64,000 bases of DNA, taken from NCBI GenBank assembly GCA_963680875.1, contig OY804588.1:81554829-81618828 (forward strand). The letters are read 5' to 3'. Numbering within the stretch: the first letter of the stretch is position 1; the number at the start of each line of letters is the position of its first letter. The translations under genes and the position numbers were made by a program. Positions 30,787 to 43,229 of the stretch are shown piece after piece. Source of the DNA: Bathymodiolus brooksi. Its lineage: Eukaryota > Mollusca > Bivalvia > Mytilida > Modiolidae. The notes under the pieces are model-generated. The model did no database searches, had not been told where the DNA came from, and saw nothing but the letters and a program-made list of their open reading frames with translations.

Positions 30787-32349
30787 ATTATATTGGACTT
30801 TAATTATTTTTATGGCTTCGAATTTATTTTTACTTATGGTATTGAATAGGTTGAGCTATAAGTGTTTAACACCACAGTCCGAATTGGAGCCTATAAAAGT
30901 TAGAGATAACCCAGGGATATATTGTAATGATCATATACGAGGTTACCTCTGGGACAGAGAAAATGTGGTCTTATAAGACAAGTGACTTCTTAAAAGATGT
31001 ACAATTCATATGAAATTTTCTATGACAGGACAAGACAAATGTGACCTTTAAATACAGGTGATTGCTTAATAGAGGTGACCACAAGGACAGACTTGACTGT
31101 GTGTGGTTTCAAATAAGAGTTCGTACAACGTAGGAATAAGAAACTTGGCTCTGACATCCATGACTGTGTACGATTATTAAAGATGTTAATGTGATCAATT
31201 CAAAATTATTAAATTCTGCCTATAACGACGTTCGGTTAGTCTCTACCTCCAGTTGTTTATAGTAGGGCTCGTGTCCTATTTACATTATGTATTACGTTAT
31301 TTGTGCTTGCTTACGAATAGTGGTGACCGACACATGGTGTTTTGTGTTTTTGATTTGTTTGTCTTTGTCTTGTGTACGTTATGTTGTCAGTTTCTCTGGA
31401 TTATCCATTTTTGATAGCTCCTTCGGTATTTTCTAACATTGATTTGCTGGATGACAAGTCATTGCAAAGCTACTCGTGCAATATTAAATAATAATAATAC
31501 ATTATTTTTTAAAGAAAGTTCAATACATGAACATTTTACAAAGAAAGTAGAGAAATTGCATAGCATATAATAGTCATACAATTAACATACATAATATAAT
31601 ATTGAATTTTAAAGATGATGTGATCCAAGGGAGATAATAATGAGAAAAATCATAATTACTATGTAATATGTGCCAATGTATGTAAACAGATAAATAAATC
31701 ATTTAAGTTTTTGTTCTAAGTAAAAAACTAAAGTTAATAAATCTTGAAAAATCTTAAACTATACAGCGATAGTAAAAAATACATAGCATATTTATCTAAT
31801 TTTAGACATGCGATAATTATGTCTCGTTCTCATATATCTAAGCATTCAGAAATTTATCCCGACTATTTTAAAGAGTTTACCGCTATGAAATATTTGTGTC
31901 ACAAATGACCACGGATATGTTCCACATGTCGTTCCTCATTCATGACTTTTTACCGGGTTTGTAATTAGATTAAGACGATGGATGTCACTAGTGGAGCAGG
32001 AACTGCTTACCCTTCCAGAGCTGCTGAGTTCAACTCCAGTTTTTAGTGGGGTTCGTGTTACTCAATCATTAGTTTTATATGCATGTTTTATAGATCATTG
32101 TTTCTCCTTTTGTACTTTTTCTTTTTGGCCATTGTGTTGTCTGTTCTTCTACGATATGCAGATTACTCCCTTGGTATCTTACAAACTCTTCTGAAACATG
32201 AAAGTAAGCAGTAATTCAATATATAAAATAATTTGAAGAAAATAGAAAAAAATTATATTGAACTGAACTAGACCATATCATTTCCTTAAAGGATATTTTA
32301 GATGCCACAAGCACAATTTAAAACCACCAAGCAAGTAGGTTAAAATTTA
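30787..32349. repeat. Intergenic with R2-family fragments
   Basis: Pieces of family R2 lie at about 31225-31440 (ACCTCCAGTTGTTTATAGTA, GTTGTCAGTTTCTCTGGATT) and 31960-32190 (GGAGCAGGAACTGCTTACCC, AGTTTTTAGTGGGGTTCGTG). The DNA between, about 31450-31900, is AT-rich with nothing recognised. The first 430 bases hold TGACCTTTAAATACAGGTGA-type motifs reminiscent of the 770-1200 repeat. Confidence 0.5.
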
Positions 32350-32590
32350 TGTGTATGATGTTTAACACTATATTCAACACTATTTCAGCTATATCTTAAC
32401 TTTGTGAGTTCGAATCCCGCTCAGGCGAGGTGTACTCGATACAACATTATGTGATAAAGTGTGTTAATGACTTGCCGCATGTCAGTGGTTTTCTCCAGGT
32501 ACTCCAGTTTCCTCCGCCAATAAAACTGGCCGCTACAATATTACTGAAATATTGTTGAAAGGGTCATTAAATACCACAACCCGAACTCTA
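32350..32590 (+). repeat. SINE with an inverted tail fragment attached
   Basis: A plus-strand SINE (GTGAGTTCGAATCCCGCTCA B-box region, GGCGAGGTGTACTCGATACA, TTGCCGCATGTCAG, GGTACTCCAGTTTCCTCCGC, tail to about 32586) is preceded directly by 45 bases of SINE tail in the opposite orientation (GTTTAACACTATATTCAAC, TATTTCAGCTATATC). The B box is one of the best preserved in the window. Confidence 0.85.
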
Positions 32591-34048
32591 GCACGTCACA
32601 TTTCTAATATGGCAAAACAAATACTGCCTTCTCTGTAAACCCACCGCATGGGTCTATGTACTTGTTTTTTCCCTTATATTTGTGTGTTTAATGTTTAATT
32701 TCGATGAATTGTAATTTGATTAATCAATCACCAGTTCACATTAATCAATTGTATATTTAAAATTGAACTTTAATTGTAAATCTCGCAATGGGGATCTTGA
32801 TTGTACATTATGTTCTAAGGGAGATAACTGTAATACAAATGTTGTCCCTGACCACCTCTATGTTCCTAATGGTAATTAAATCAGGTGAATATTAAGTGCA
32901 TGGGTTCTTCACTGTCGTCAAGAAGCTCCGATCGAAAATGTTTCGTCAACATCCGGGATATTATAAAGCGGTATTTTTACAGAAGACACAGACGATTATC
33001 GTCAGTTTTTATGAATATACTGTATATATAATGTTTTGAATTATGATGTTTTATGATTGTTATTATTATTATTGTCATTTTTTGTCCAAATATCATTGCT
33101 TTTTGCAGTGTAAAATAATATTTTTTTCTAAAAGTTATAAGGAATATGGCATCAAAATCATTACAATCAATTGAAATATCGCTATATCTTGCATCTACGA
33201 ATGAAAGAAATGTTGCCAAGCAAGAACAAATATTAATGAATGATTTATTTTACTTAGAGATATTATTTTGTTGATGAAAAGTCAATTAGTAACTAGTTAT
33301 AGCCTAAAACTTGATGTCAACGGATGTTTTTGAAATCCGGCTTTGTCAAATTGTAAACATGTATAGAAACCGGTTGTGTCATTTATAAGAACCGGATTTG
33401 TCAGTGTGTAAATACGACTGATCGTATTATTATTGATCATTATACTGCAATTTAGCAATAGTTATGCTTAGGAAATATCTCAAAAGTGATAATTCCTGAT
33501 CCATAGTATGAATATTCTCCATGACTCCTAATTTCAGCTTCTTTGTACAATATTTTATTTTATTTCTATTTTAAATTTCTACTGTCGCGAACACTTGATT
33601 TTTTTAATGTTTTTCGTGGCACTGTCATCACGGCTTGCGCTCAATACGCTACATTCACTTCCCGTCGCTGTCCAGGCGCATCAATTGAGTAGTGGGATAT
33701 TCTTTTTATAATACAATATTTGAATTTTATACTTGTTGATAACGAAGTAAGTCACTCTGGAAATAACGTCGTGGAAGAGATATTTAAATTTCTTCACAGT
33801 ATAATGTTTACATCAACGTAATAGATATGCAAATTAACAAAGGCTGTAGTAATGAATTCCTTTCCGAACGGACGATTTTGGCAGTTAGTATATATATAAA
33901 GATAATTTTAGGTGTACTCGATTAATGCGACGTTCGTTACAAGTTATAATACGCCAAAAGTTCGTAATGCCAAAAGAATTTCAACTACTCGTATATATTT
34001 GGCATTTTTTAGGGGTAGACATGACAGACTGAATGAATTTGTTATGCT
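32591..34048. other. AT-rich intergenic DNA
   Basis: No gene is supported. Small direct repeats of AACCGG.TTTGTCA occur at about 33338-33400. A GC-richer stretch at about 33585-33690 (GTCGCTGTCCAGGCGCATCA) has no useful frame. An 81-codon frame at 33912-34157 runs into the adjacent MITE and is not considered a gene. Confidence 0.4.
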
Positions 34049-34056
34049 GATATATG

Positions 34057-34352
34057 CAGTGCCGGATTTAGACAAAGAGAGGCCCCTACCAATTCCCCAC
34101 CTTCACGACTGGAGCTCGAGGAAGATGGAAGATGTTCAAAAATCTGCAATATTCTGAAATGGAGTGTAACTGTGTGAAGAAAATTACTGAAGGGTTGTTT
34201 AGAAAGTACAGTACTTTATGACAGCACAAGTGTGAAAGTTCAATATCAGTGTTAAAAATATTATACACCTTGGCCGAGGCCCCCTAATTGTTGAGGCCCT
34301 AGGCTTCAGCTTCAGCTTCAGCCTATCGAGCATATAGGTAAATCCGGCACTG
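34057..34352. repeat. hAT-like MITE, 296 bp
   Basis: Terminal inverted repeats CAGTGCCGGATTTA and TAAATCCGGCACTG are perfect over 14 bases. The flanks GATATATG (left) and TATATATG (right) match at 7 of 8 positions, the 8-bp target duplication expected of hAT elements. The interior holds GAGGCCCCTA-type blocks near both ends and no transposase, so movement would need enzyme in trans. Confidence 0.85.
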
Positions 34353-34370
34353 TATATATGTTTATAATAA

Positions 34371-36524
34371 ATTCTATGCGATCTTGTAACAATCCTACAC
34401 TGTGTCGAGTCTTATTTATATTACATTAATTATCTTAAGGATTTTGGACTTGACAAAGGAGGCGTAGATCCTTTTTCTCCTAAGTACAGATTGTCTAGTA
34501 TTATATGTGACGTGGCGTCCTTTCGTCTTTTTAAACCAGTTCGATCTGAACCTCTTCATGATAACAACAGAAAATTCCTCCATATTCCGTTTGCTAACAA
34601 AGGAATCGATGCTATTAACATCAGCAACATTCTTAATAGAAAAGAGGTCGTAAAAGAAATTCCACCATATTTCAAAAATCAATCTGTTCCCATTGTCTCC
34701 TATAGCTACACTAACAGCATTGGCCGTAAAATTTTCAACTACAAAGAAGCATTGCAAGATATTAACATAGAAGAGTACCTTAAGAACCCTCTGACTTGTG
34801 ACTGCTCCCACTCTCCTTTTCAATACAACCCATCTGGACATGTAATCACTGGTGATCTGAATATCATTCAACATGAGAGTCTCCGAAAGGTGATTTCTCA
34901 TGGTCCTAAATTCAGAGAACCTCAACACATCAATTGGAAACATAATTTCAAGATAATTATGGATGCTGTTGAAGATTATGCCAGAAGGTGGATAAAGAGA
35001 GAAGTAGACCAAGATCCTGAGTTAGAGTCCTTGTCAGACTGGGTTAGAACAATTAGATCTCTAGTACAAGGTCGGATTCACAAACTCAAAAATTGTGTTA
35101 ATAGTCGACCTAAGTCTGTATTTAAAGACCAAGAAGCTGTTAAGTGTCTTTCCTCTCTTCATGACAAATATGTTATCGTTCCTGCTGACAAGGCTTCCAA
35201 CAATATCGTGTTTGTATGTAAATCATATTACTTCGAATGCCTAATCAAGGAATTAGGCATAAATAGCAACACCTCTAGTAATATCACATACAAACCAACT
35301 TCGTTCGACAAAGATGAAATCCTAGCTAACCACAGATCATTCATGACCTCTTTAAACATTCCCTCTGGTAAAGAGTCTGAGGATTTACCCTATTTATATT
35401 GGATACCTAAACTCCATAAGACACCATACAAAGAAAGGTACATAGCGGGATCATCAACTTGTTCGACGAAAGAATTGTCTATTCACCTGACAAAGATTCT
35501 GTCTGCAGTAAAAGAGGGACAACAGAAATATTGTGAAACTGTTTACTCGCGTAGTGGCATAAATCACATGTGGATTTTGAAAAACTCTAAAGATCTTTTG
35601 GATAACCTGAAATCAAGATCTTTCTCTCAGGTATCCTCCATCAAAACATTTGATTTTTCAACTCTATATACCACCCTACCGCATGACAAATTAAAAACCC
35701 GCTTAAAAGAAACAATTCATAAAGCTTTTAGTCATAGAAACTATGGCTCCAAATTTGTTGTGTTAGGCTACAATTCCACATATTTTTCAAACAAAATTCA
35801 TAAAGGTAAAACATGCTACTCCGAGGAACAAGTGATCAGTATGCTGGAGTTCCTCATCGATAACATATTTGTCTCCTTTGGAGGGACACTGTTTCAGCAG
35901 GTCGTCGGCATACCAATGGGTACGAATTGTGCCCCTCTTCTAGCCGATTTATTTTTATACTCATATGAGTCGGAGTTTCTTCAAACGCTTGTAAAAGATA
36001 AGAAGATTCATGAGGCTAGAGCCTTTAATTTCACATACAGGTATATTGATGACGTTTTATCTATCAATAATTCTAGATTTGCAGAATTTCTTCCATTGAT
36101 ATATCCTCCAGAGCTGGAAGTTAAAGAGACCACCGATACAGCTTCGTCCGCATCATTTTTGGACCTATACCTCGAATTTGACGACAGTGGTCAACTCAGT
36201 ACTAAAATTTATGATAAGCGGGACGACTTCAATTTTAAAATCATAAATTTTCCAAACATGTGCAGCAATATACCAGCTTCTCCTGCATATGGTGTTTACA
36301 TCTCGCAATTGATTCGCTATGCAAGGGCCAGTAGCAATTATTCTGATTTCCTGAAACGTCATCTTCATCTGAGAAACAGGCTACTGGACCAGGGCTATAA
36401 AAAGATTCGCCTTATTCGATCTCTTAAAAAGTTTATATTCCGATACCAATATCTTGTCGAAATATATTCCGTCTCTGCAGAAAAAATTATAAGCGATGCA
36501 TTTTCATATAGTGAAAATGTATAA
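34371..36524 (+). CDS. Penelope-like reverse transcriptase, long open frame
   Basis: The frame is open from about 34371 to TAA at 36522; the 677 codons from 34491 are uninterrupted. No ATG start is obvious, so the 5' end is probably truncated next to the MITE. RT motifs are clear: SIKTFDFSTLYTTLPHDKL (motif A, about residue 385), GIPMGTNCAPLLADLFLYSY (motif B, about 472) and RYIDDVL (catalytic Y-I-D-D, about 517). Upstream are a C-D-C...H box with GHVITGDL, and HDKYVIVPADKASNNIVFVC; YLYWIPKLHKTPYKERYIAG precedes the palm. No GIY-YIG endonuclease is visible at either end. The motif set is that of Penelope-like elements and relatives; the exact clade is uncertain. It is the longest intact frame in the window and may be a recent copy. 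Confidence 0.8.
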   Translation: MLCDLVTILHCVESYLYYINYLKDFGLDKGGVDPFSPKYRLSSIICDVASFRLFKPVRSEPLHDNNRKFLHIPFANKGIDAINISNILNRKEVVKEIPPYFKNQSVPIVSYSYTNSIGRKIFNYKEALQDINIEEYLKNPLTCDCSHSPFQYNPSGHVITGDLNIIQHESLRKVISHGPKFREPQHINWKHNFKIIMDAVEDYARRWIKREVDQDPELESLSDWVRTIRSLVQGRIHKLKNCVNSRPKSVFKDQEAVKCLSSLHDKYVIVPADKASNNIVFVCKSYYFECLIKELGINSNTSSNITYKPTSFDKDEILANHRSFMTSLNIPSGKESEDLPYLYWIPKLHKTPYKERYIAGSSTCSTKELSIHLTKILSAVKEGQQKYCETVYSRSGINHMWILKNSKDLLDNLKSRSFSQVSSIKTFDFSTLYTTLPHDKLKTRLKETIHKAFSHRNYGSKFVVLGYNSTYFSNKIHKGKTCYSEEQVISMLEFLIDNIFVSFGGTLFQQVVGIPMGTNCAPLLADLFLYSYESEFLQTLVKDKKIHEARAFNFTYRYIDDVLSINNSRFAEFLPLIYPPELEVKETTDTASSASFLDLYLEFDDSGQLSTKIYDKRDDFNFKIINFPNMCSNIPASPAYGVYISQLIRYARASSNYSDFLKRHLHLRNRLLDQGYKKIRLIRSLKKFIFRYQYLVEIYSVSAEKIISDAFSYSENV

Positions 36525-36900
36525 AGATAAAGAAGTCACAAATGTCAAGAATTTTTTTGTCAATGTGTGACGTAAAAGTATTTTTGACATTTACGTCACC
36601 GAATATGGTACTGCTTTGACAACTATTTTACCTATTTTGTTCCTGTATTTAGATACTGTTACAGTGACAGCCGGAACCTTTGAGCCGTAATGAGAGCGGG
36701 AGGTTTGGCGCCTTAAAATCTGATTCAACCCACCATTTCTTTAGAAATGCCTGTACCAAGTCAGGGTCATTACGGTTTTCACAGTTTTCCGGTTGTTGAC
36801 TGATTTTGTCTGTTTATATAATTATGAGTTTTGACTTTCCCTTTGTAAGATTGTTCGGAGTTCGGTAATTTTGTTATTACCTTTATTTAGTTAATAAAAA
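36525..36900 (+). repeat. 3' tail of the Penelope-like element
   Basis: Directly after the RT stop comes a GC-richer tail: TTTTACCTATTTTGTTCCTG, ACAGTGACAGCCGGAACCTT, AGCGGGAGGTTTGGCGCCTT, TGTACCAAGTCAGGGTCATT, TTTCCGGTTGTTGACTGATT, GAGTTTTGACTTTCCCTTTG and GTTCGGAGTTCGGTAATTTT. It ends near an A-rich AATAAAAAAAA at 36893. The same tail occurs as rearranged pieces at 45606-46131, which supports it being the mobile 3' end. GTGACGTAAAAG and TTTACGTCAC at 36568-36600 form a small inverted pair just after the ORF. Confidence 0.75.
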
Positions 36901-38454
36901 AAAAATTCTGAGTAGTGAAACGAGGGAGAAAATAAAGAGACAATATACATACATTGTTTTTTCTTACCTGTTTCGCAGCGAGTGGAAATGAACTATATAT
37001 TATCCGACTATATACGTATATTGTATATATCCTGGTATGTCAAAAGCCCTAAAGAAACTGTCAAATTGTCTAAAAAGAGCAGAAACAAGCGTCGTTCTTA
37101 TCGTTTTTGATTTTGTCCTCTGTGAAGTCCGCGCTTATAAGCTTATAAGCATAAATACTGTTTCTGTTTCTTATCGTCGCTCAACATGAATCAGGTACCA
37201 GAAAACTATATCTTGGTCAATAATCAAGCATAGCAAAAAATACCCGGTCAATGCAACTGCTCAAATAGAACAAAAAAGTGCAGGATTAAAAAACAAAACC
37301 GTAACGGGACGGCGAAGAAATACTAATAAAACATCTCATGTTTCAGTCTTGCGATTACCCTCATTTTATTTGTATTAGCTTCAGACAATTTGATTGGTAC
37401 ATTTATATTATATTGTAAAATTCAAGAATGTCGTTAGACAGTAGAAACAACCAAATGGCGACAAGCTTCCAGTATTCATCTCTACCTGAAATGCAAGTAA
37501 AACAAAAAAATTCATAACAAAATGTAAAATCAAAATATTAAACTGCGTGCGTATGCCATGTCTTAGACCGGTTTTTGTAGTATATTCTGAACAAGCAAAC
37601 AGTTGCATACTGAAGGTTCATTATAACACTTATCAAACTCAAAGGGTACACTCGATATGCCTTTTTTTTAAAGTGAGTGAATGAAAGTTATTTGACGCCA
37701 ATTCAGCAATTGTTCAGCTATATCATGGCGAGAACAAGTTAATTTTAAATGAGATAGAGATGACTTCTGCTTTGTTCTAGACCAACACGCTGAGTTGGAT
37801 TGGATAGTGCTAGCTCACTGAAACAACAGTTCGCGGGTAGATATGTCGCTCCACTCGGTCACATTATTCTGATTCCGAGCCAACCAGTCTTTGCTTTCTC
37901 CTTAATGTTGCGTGCTTAGCGGAGAAGCAACAAATACCAATTTCACATTCTTTGGTTTGACCCGACATTCTATCACACTCGAGACGAGCACGGTAACCAT
38001 TACGCTACCGATGTGGTTTCCATTTTTTTTTTTATTTTTTTTATTTCATCTAATTTTCTTATTGTCCTTCAATATATTATTTGAAAACAAAAAATAATCC
38101 AAAACAATAAGAGTTACTTGATATCTATATAAGATGATGTTTTTACATAGGCATCTTACACGTCTAATAATGGGTGGTAAAGTTTCCGGATTTGTATGAT
38201 TCCACATCATTTTTATTGAATTCAGATTTACGTTTTACCGGAGGTTTTGCACGGCGAATTTTTATCTGAAATAAAATATTTATTCAACCTAGAGGGGAAT
38301 ATTTTATATATATTAACCAGAAATGTTATTTTCTTCTATGATTATTCCAACTGAGGTGAACTCTCATTCAACATTTTCAAGCTTTTCATGTAAACAAACC
38401 GAACACGTGTTTTGCTGTTAGAGTCATCTCTCAAAAGTCATGTGACCTCAAAGC
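36901..38454. other. AT-rich intergenic DNA
   Basis: No gene. GCGCTTATAAGCTTATAAGC lies at about 37131. A SINE tail remnant (TTGACGCCAATTCAGC, TTCAGCTATATCATGGCGAG) is at about 37693-37730 on the minus strand. The rest is unassigned. Confidence 0.4.
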
Positions 38455-38500
38455 GAGAATACCACAAAGACAAGATGGCGGGACTAAGTAGGTGAAATCA
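38455..38500 (+). promoter_or_regulatory. Promoter-like YY1 site and possible tiny first exon
   Basis: ACAAGATGGCGGGACTAAGT is a strong YY1-type site, the kind found at animal transcription starts. The ATG encodes MAGLSR before stop, with AGTAG|GTGAAA as a possible donor. CATGTGACCTC lies about 30 bases upstream. No downstream exon was traced. Confidence 0.28.
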
Positions 38501-38701
38501 GTTAATATCGAAACTTTTTCATTATAATGAGCTAGAAATGAATAATAATAAGTAAGTAAATATGAAAAGCGATAGATCAATATGTAACGAAACGAGTTAT
38601 CCACACGACTCCGTTCTCACAAAGCGTTTTGTTGTGAAAATTACTATTGAAAGGTGCGACGAATTCTTGGTTTCAGTTCCGCAAATTTTTGATAGGGTGA
38701 A

Positions 38702-38775
38702 ATCGTAGCCCTATGGTCCGCAAAAAAAAGGAAAAAAAGGACCATTAAAGGCTACGGTTCCGCAGCTATATATAG
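38702..38775. repeat. Short dispersed hairpin repeat, copy 2
   Basis: CGTAGCCCTATGGTCC and GGACCATTAAAGGCTACG form an inverted repeat around an A/G-rich loop, followed by TTCCGCAGCTA. The block order matches 6273-6345. TAGTGACGTCACAATG, a perfect CRE palindrome, follows at about 38811. Confidence 0.6.
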
Positions 38776-38921
38776 CCCACAGTTAAATTATTGTAGCTTA
38801 TTTCTAGTGACGTCACAATGCCAACCCAGGTTATCAAGTGCATAGCCAATCAGATTGCAGTTTTCAAATCAAATCAAATTATTGAATATTATTGAAGTGT
38901 TCCCACAAATAACTCAGTGAA

Positions 38922-39185
38922 TCACTGTAGTGTCCACCCATCGTCGCATATCATACGGCCTAGGTACACACTACACATTCCGATCCACCACTGTTTAGAT
39001 GAAATAAATATCGGGGTATTGTGAGTAAGATCAACAAGTGATACATAAATACCCCTGCACCAAGTTCCCTCAATCAAACCCTCAGCAATATAATGTGGAA
39101 CGGTAGGTACATGTTCATGCCTTGCGCGCGTCATCTCGCTTTTCACGTTGCAAAACTCTGGAAACTCCGTCTTGCTTAGGATTTC
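38922..39185 (-). pseudogene. Unidentified protein-like frame
   Basis: The minus-strand frame of about 88 codons has protein-like composition with several Trp and Cys: VPTVPHYIAEGLIEGTWCRG, IYVSLVDLTHNTPIFISSK and QWWIGMCSVYLGRMICDDGW. It has no convincing ATG before EMTRARHEHV, and it could be an exon (TTTCCAG precedes part of it) or a transposon coding remnant. It lies just outside the left edge of the giant inverted repeat. No family is recognised. Confidence 0.3.
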
Positions 39186-42100
39186 TCAAAGCGGTGTCGT
39201 ACAGCACTTTGGTGGGAATACTGACAGTTTCATTCAAAGCATTTTTATGTCAGATTTTGCGATCATGACATCTTCTTCATGGTGCGTATGTTTCGTTGGA
39301 ATATTTGAAATATATACATTCATTTTTGTAATTGAAGTCGAACATGTTTGTTTTCACCTGAACACAGCATTCCACTCGCCAGCATCGTCAATTGATAGTT
39401 TCTCCTGTTACTTTATTTTGCTGATATTTATAACCGGGATTTAGTTTAATTTAAGCATATATTATTTTCATAAAAGTTGTAAATGGGATTAGATAAACCG
39501 TGTTGTATTAGTACTTGTCCTGCCAAATGTTGCTTTCTCTCATTAACGTCACTTTCCACAACTGTTTGTCTTATAATATTTAATGCCACTTTCAACAATA
39601 TTTCAGTCATATCGTGGCGGTTAAGACTGCTTGTTAATATAGGCATATATGAAATGTGTACCATTTTAATGTTTCAAGCACTTAGATATTATGTTCCATA
39701 AATTGGAATTTGAAAGGTTTGACGATACCAAAGGTCAAATTAGAAACCGTAGATCGACGAAGAACAGACAATATAATGACCAATGAAAAGTTAGGAAAGG
39801 AGAAACAATACTCTACATAAAAACTAAATATCGAGCAACACACCCGTTGTGCTAAAAATGTTATTTGTTCCCGAATATACATTGGTATGCTTTGTTTTCA
39901 ACATATAGTCTTTTTCATGGTCTGTCTAATCTTGTTTGCATATCATATTCAAATAGCAAAATAAAATGAAAAACCTCGTAGTCATCGATGCCTTCAACAC
40001 ACATAGTGAAAGATTAATATGTAATTATTGGCATGTATAAACGAGAAATACAGACAGATCTAACTACTATGCTTATCGCAATTTTGGATACAATCCCTTT
40101 AATATAGTGTGGTTTGTTCTGTTGTGTGTCATAGATGCTTGATTAGTCCCGTCTAATGCGTCATAGAGGTAGTAAGAAATGCTACGCTCCTTTCATGTCA
40201 TGCTAATATTTGCATCTGTTTAAATTGCTTAGCAATGACCATTGTTGGCGTACCAGAAAACCATTGCATATGATCATCAGATAGTCACTGTGTTATTTAA
40301 ATCCTAGATTATAGTTTGTATCCTTGCTAGGTGTCGTCCATACCATCCGTGACCCTGAATTACATTCAGAATCCACTGTTATATAGTGAAAAGAGCCCAA
40401 CATAATTTTTCACCAATATCTCCACCCACAGAGGTACCCATTGTGTCTTCATGATGGGGTGTGCCCGGTTATCAAACGTAAAGCCTCACGACCGATTATC
40501 ATCCACGTTAATCACGTAGATGTCGAAAAGGGGTATATGCATTGTAGCCTCCACATGGAAATTCAATGAATCGTACCTACACAACATCCGGTTGGCTCGT
40601 TCCTCTTTCACCGTGTATCATTTATTTAAATACTATTCTCGTCATGAATATGCATGAACTATTTTCCTCTGAAAGTTAAGTAAACAGCAGGAAATAAAAT
40701 CACACCTCATTATTGAAAATCAAAAGAGCAAACACACATTCATCAAACAGAACAAATACAAAGTATGTTGTCAATTACAAAATCTAACATTCGAATGAGC
40801 TCTTCTTGTTTATTGTTATTAATGTCACATTTGCACTACGAGAGAGGTAAAATTAAAAAAAATATCATACTGCCAGAAATGTTCAAAAATCCAATAGAAT
40901 AAATCGTCGAAAAAAAGGTAAAATCGATAATCCTAACATACAAATCAATCACCGCTGCTTTCCTGGCTTTGTACAGGAACCTCAATCAAAAGTGGCAGGG
41001 TTACACTAATGGACTATTAAAATTATGCGCTATACACGTGTCTTCCACATGTGAATACAATGCCAACCATCTCCATGAAAGAGAGAAGATACAAAAACCA
41101 TAGGAAATATCGATATTCAGAATAGAAAGACAACGCATGTCCAAAACAAAATACATTAATTGTTAGGTGACCTTTGGCAATTTTGTCTAACCTGTTTCAG
41201 GCTTTCGGTTTACTTGCTCTTTAAGACTTTGGGAAATTGTATGCGCATACAACACAGCAAACAAAGGATGAGCAACGTGGTCCTCTTAAAAGCAGTTGAG
41301 AACACAGGTGGTCCGGCAGGAAGTGTAAACCATTCTTGCATCACATATAGCACCCACCATGCCATTATTATGAACAGAACTTAATCAAGCACCATATTGC
41401 TTGATTTTTAGCATACCCGATGAAGGTTATTCCAGAAACGTGTCGTGTGCACCAAGTTTGATATCTACGTGTTTATTATTATAATAATCAAAATGGCTTC
41501 CATTATTGTGGATGGAAAACAACAGGTACCAATTTTAATGACACTACAAAGCATACAAGTATACTTTGTCATCATCATAATCCTATCAAAATAAGGGGAT
41601 TTCGTTGTTACATGTCGACTTCAATTGAACAAATAGGTTGTATTTAATAGTAACAATGTGAACGCTTCTATCATCATATATATATAATATATATATATAT
41701 ATATACGTCTGAAAATTAAACCAAACAGTGTTAGAATTAGATTTTAGAGCTGTCAAATTTTTTTTTTTTTATATTTATATATATATATATAATATTTGGA
41801 TGAATCAGCCCAGCAACATTCATGTGCCTGTCCCAAGGAAGAATATGGCTGTCAATTGATATGTGTTGTAGGTATGACTGGCTTATGGCATTTAACGCCG
41901 CTTTCAACAACATTTCAGTTATACCTGGGTGGTCAGTTTTATTGGTGGAGGAAGCTGTAGTACCCAGTCGTTAAATTATTTTGCGAAGATGGATTTCTCA
42001 GAACAATCTTGCATCAAAGACTAACCATAAAATGGGTGATGCGATCAAACGTCCAAATATACATGGACTATATTGCTTGTACAAACTGTTTGCAATAAAT

Positions 42101-43229
42101 GCAATTCTAAAATCTAACCTTTACAAACTGAATTGTTTTCGGTAAAACTTTTAATAGAGAAATTATATTTCCATCCTTATCTTTCGTGAACTTTTTGTTG
42201 ACCACCACTGTATAAACTATCCACAACTCGGTGACAAACACCATCACATAAGGGACCGATACTCTAACTTCTTTTCTTGGGAGATGGTTAGAGGGGGGGG
42301 GGGGTGTTATGAGAATCCGCAGCACATAAAGCAATATACAAATCATTTTTCTTTTGCAGTTGAAAAACGGATGATATTTACCATGATATCTCGTTGAAAT
42401 TTGCCTGGTCAGCTTAATTATATTTTTCTACTTGAGATTCATTTTATTTCTAATTTGTTCTAATTTGGCGATTATTTTTAGTATTAAATGCAGTGATTCC
42501 TGGTTAAATATCGAACGGTTCAGTAATATTGAGATACATAAACAAGCAATTATGTTATTTTGCAAAGGTACACGTATATATGTATGTTGTGGTAGATTAT
42601 TTTCAATAAATACTATCACTAAAGTTGACAGCTAAAATACCCCTATTAATATGTGCACTTGATACATCTAGTGTATCACCTACGTATAACTCATGTGGTA
42701 GCCGCCACTTTATATTTCCATTCAACACAAAATATGAACGCTGTAAGGAACAATCCAATTTCCTTCTATGTACAGTTTAGGGATCAAACATGAATGTAGC
42801 TTCTAGTTTTGTTGTCTATTTATTTCAAAAAGGCGTCTTGTGCTAAAGACCAAATCGTGCGGTGGCTGTCATCTTAGATTTCCGATCCACATCACACTTT
42901 CATCAGATACAATCCCATGACCATTCGTGTAAGTTTTGGCTTAATTAGGCTTGTAGTTTGTAATGAAAGCTAATAGCCAATTAAACATAGGGTTTGTTAT
43001 CATGTTGAATACTTCGGTAATGAATCTGGGTTTTTTATTCTGCACTAAGAACATAGAATTAATACAGAACAACTAATGGAAATGTCTATAATATAAAATT
43101 CAAAGGATTCTTTCTCCATAAAATCTGCATTAATGAGAGTAATGTTGTTCACCACCTTGTGTTTCTTTATGTGCTATGTTTTGGATGAATTTGTATTAAC
43201 ATCATCTCTTACGACAGAAACAGTGATTA

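Noticed and set aside
32400..32430. tRNA gene suggested by GTTCGAATCCCGC
   Set aside because: This is the B box of a SINE; no cloverleaf or anticodon arm with matching acceptor stem is present.
34416..35012. 198-codon minus-strand frame
   Set aside because: It lies opposite the Penelope-type RT frame, which has clear motifs; the minus frame has none.
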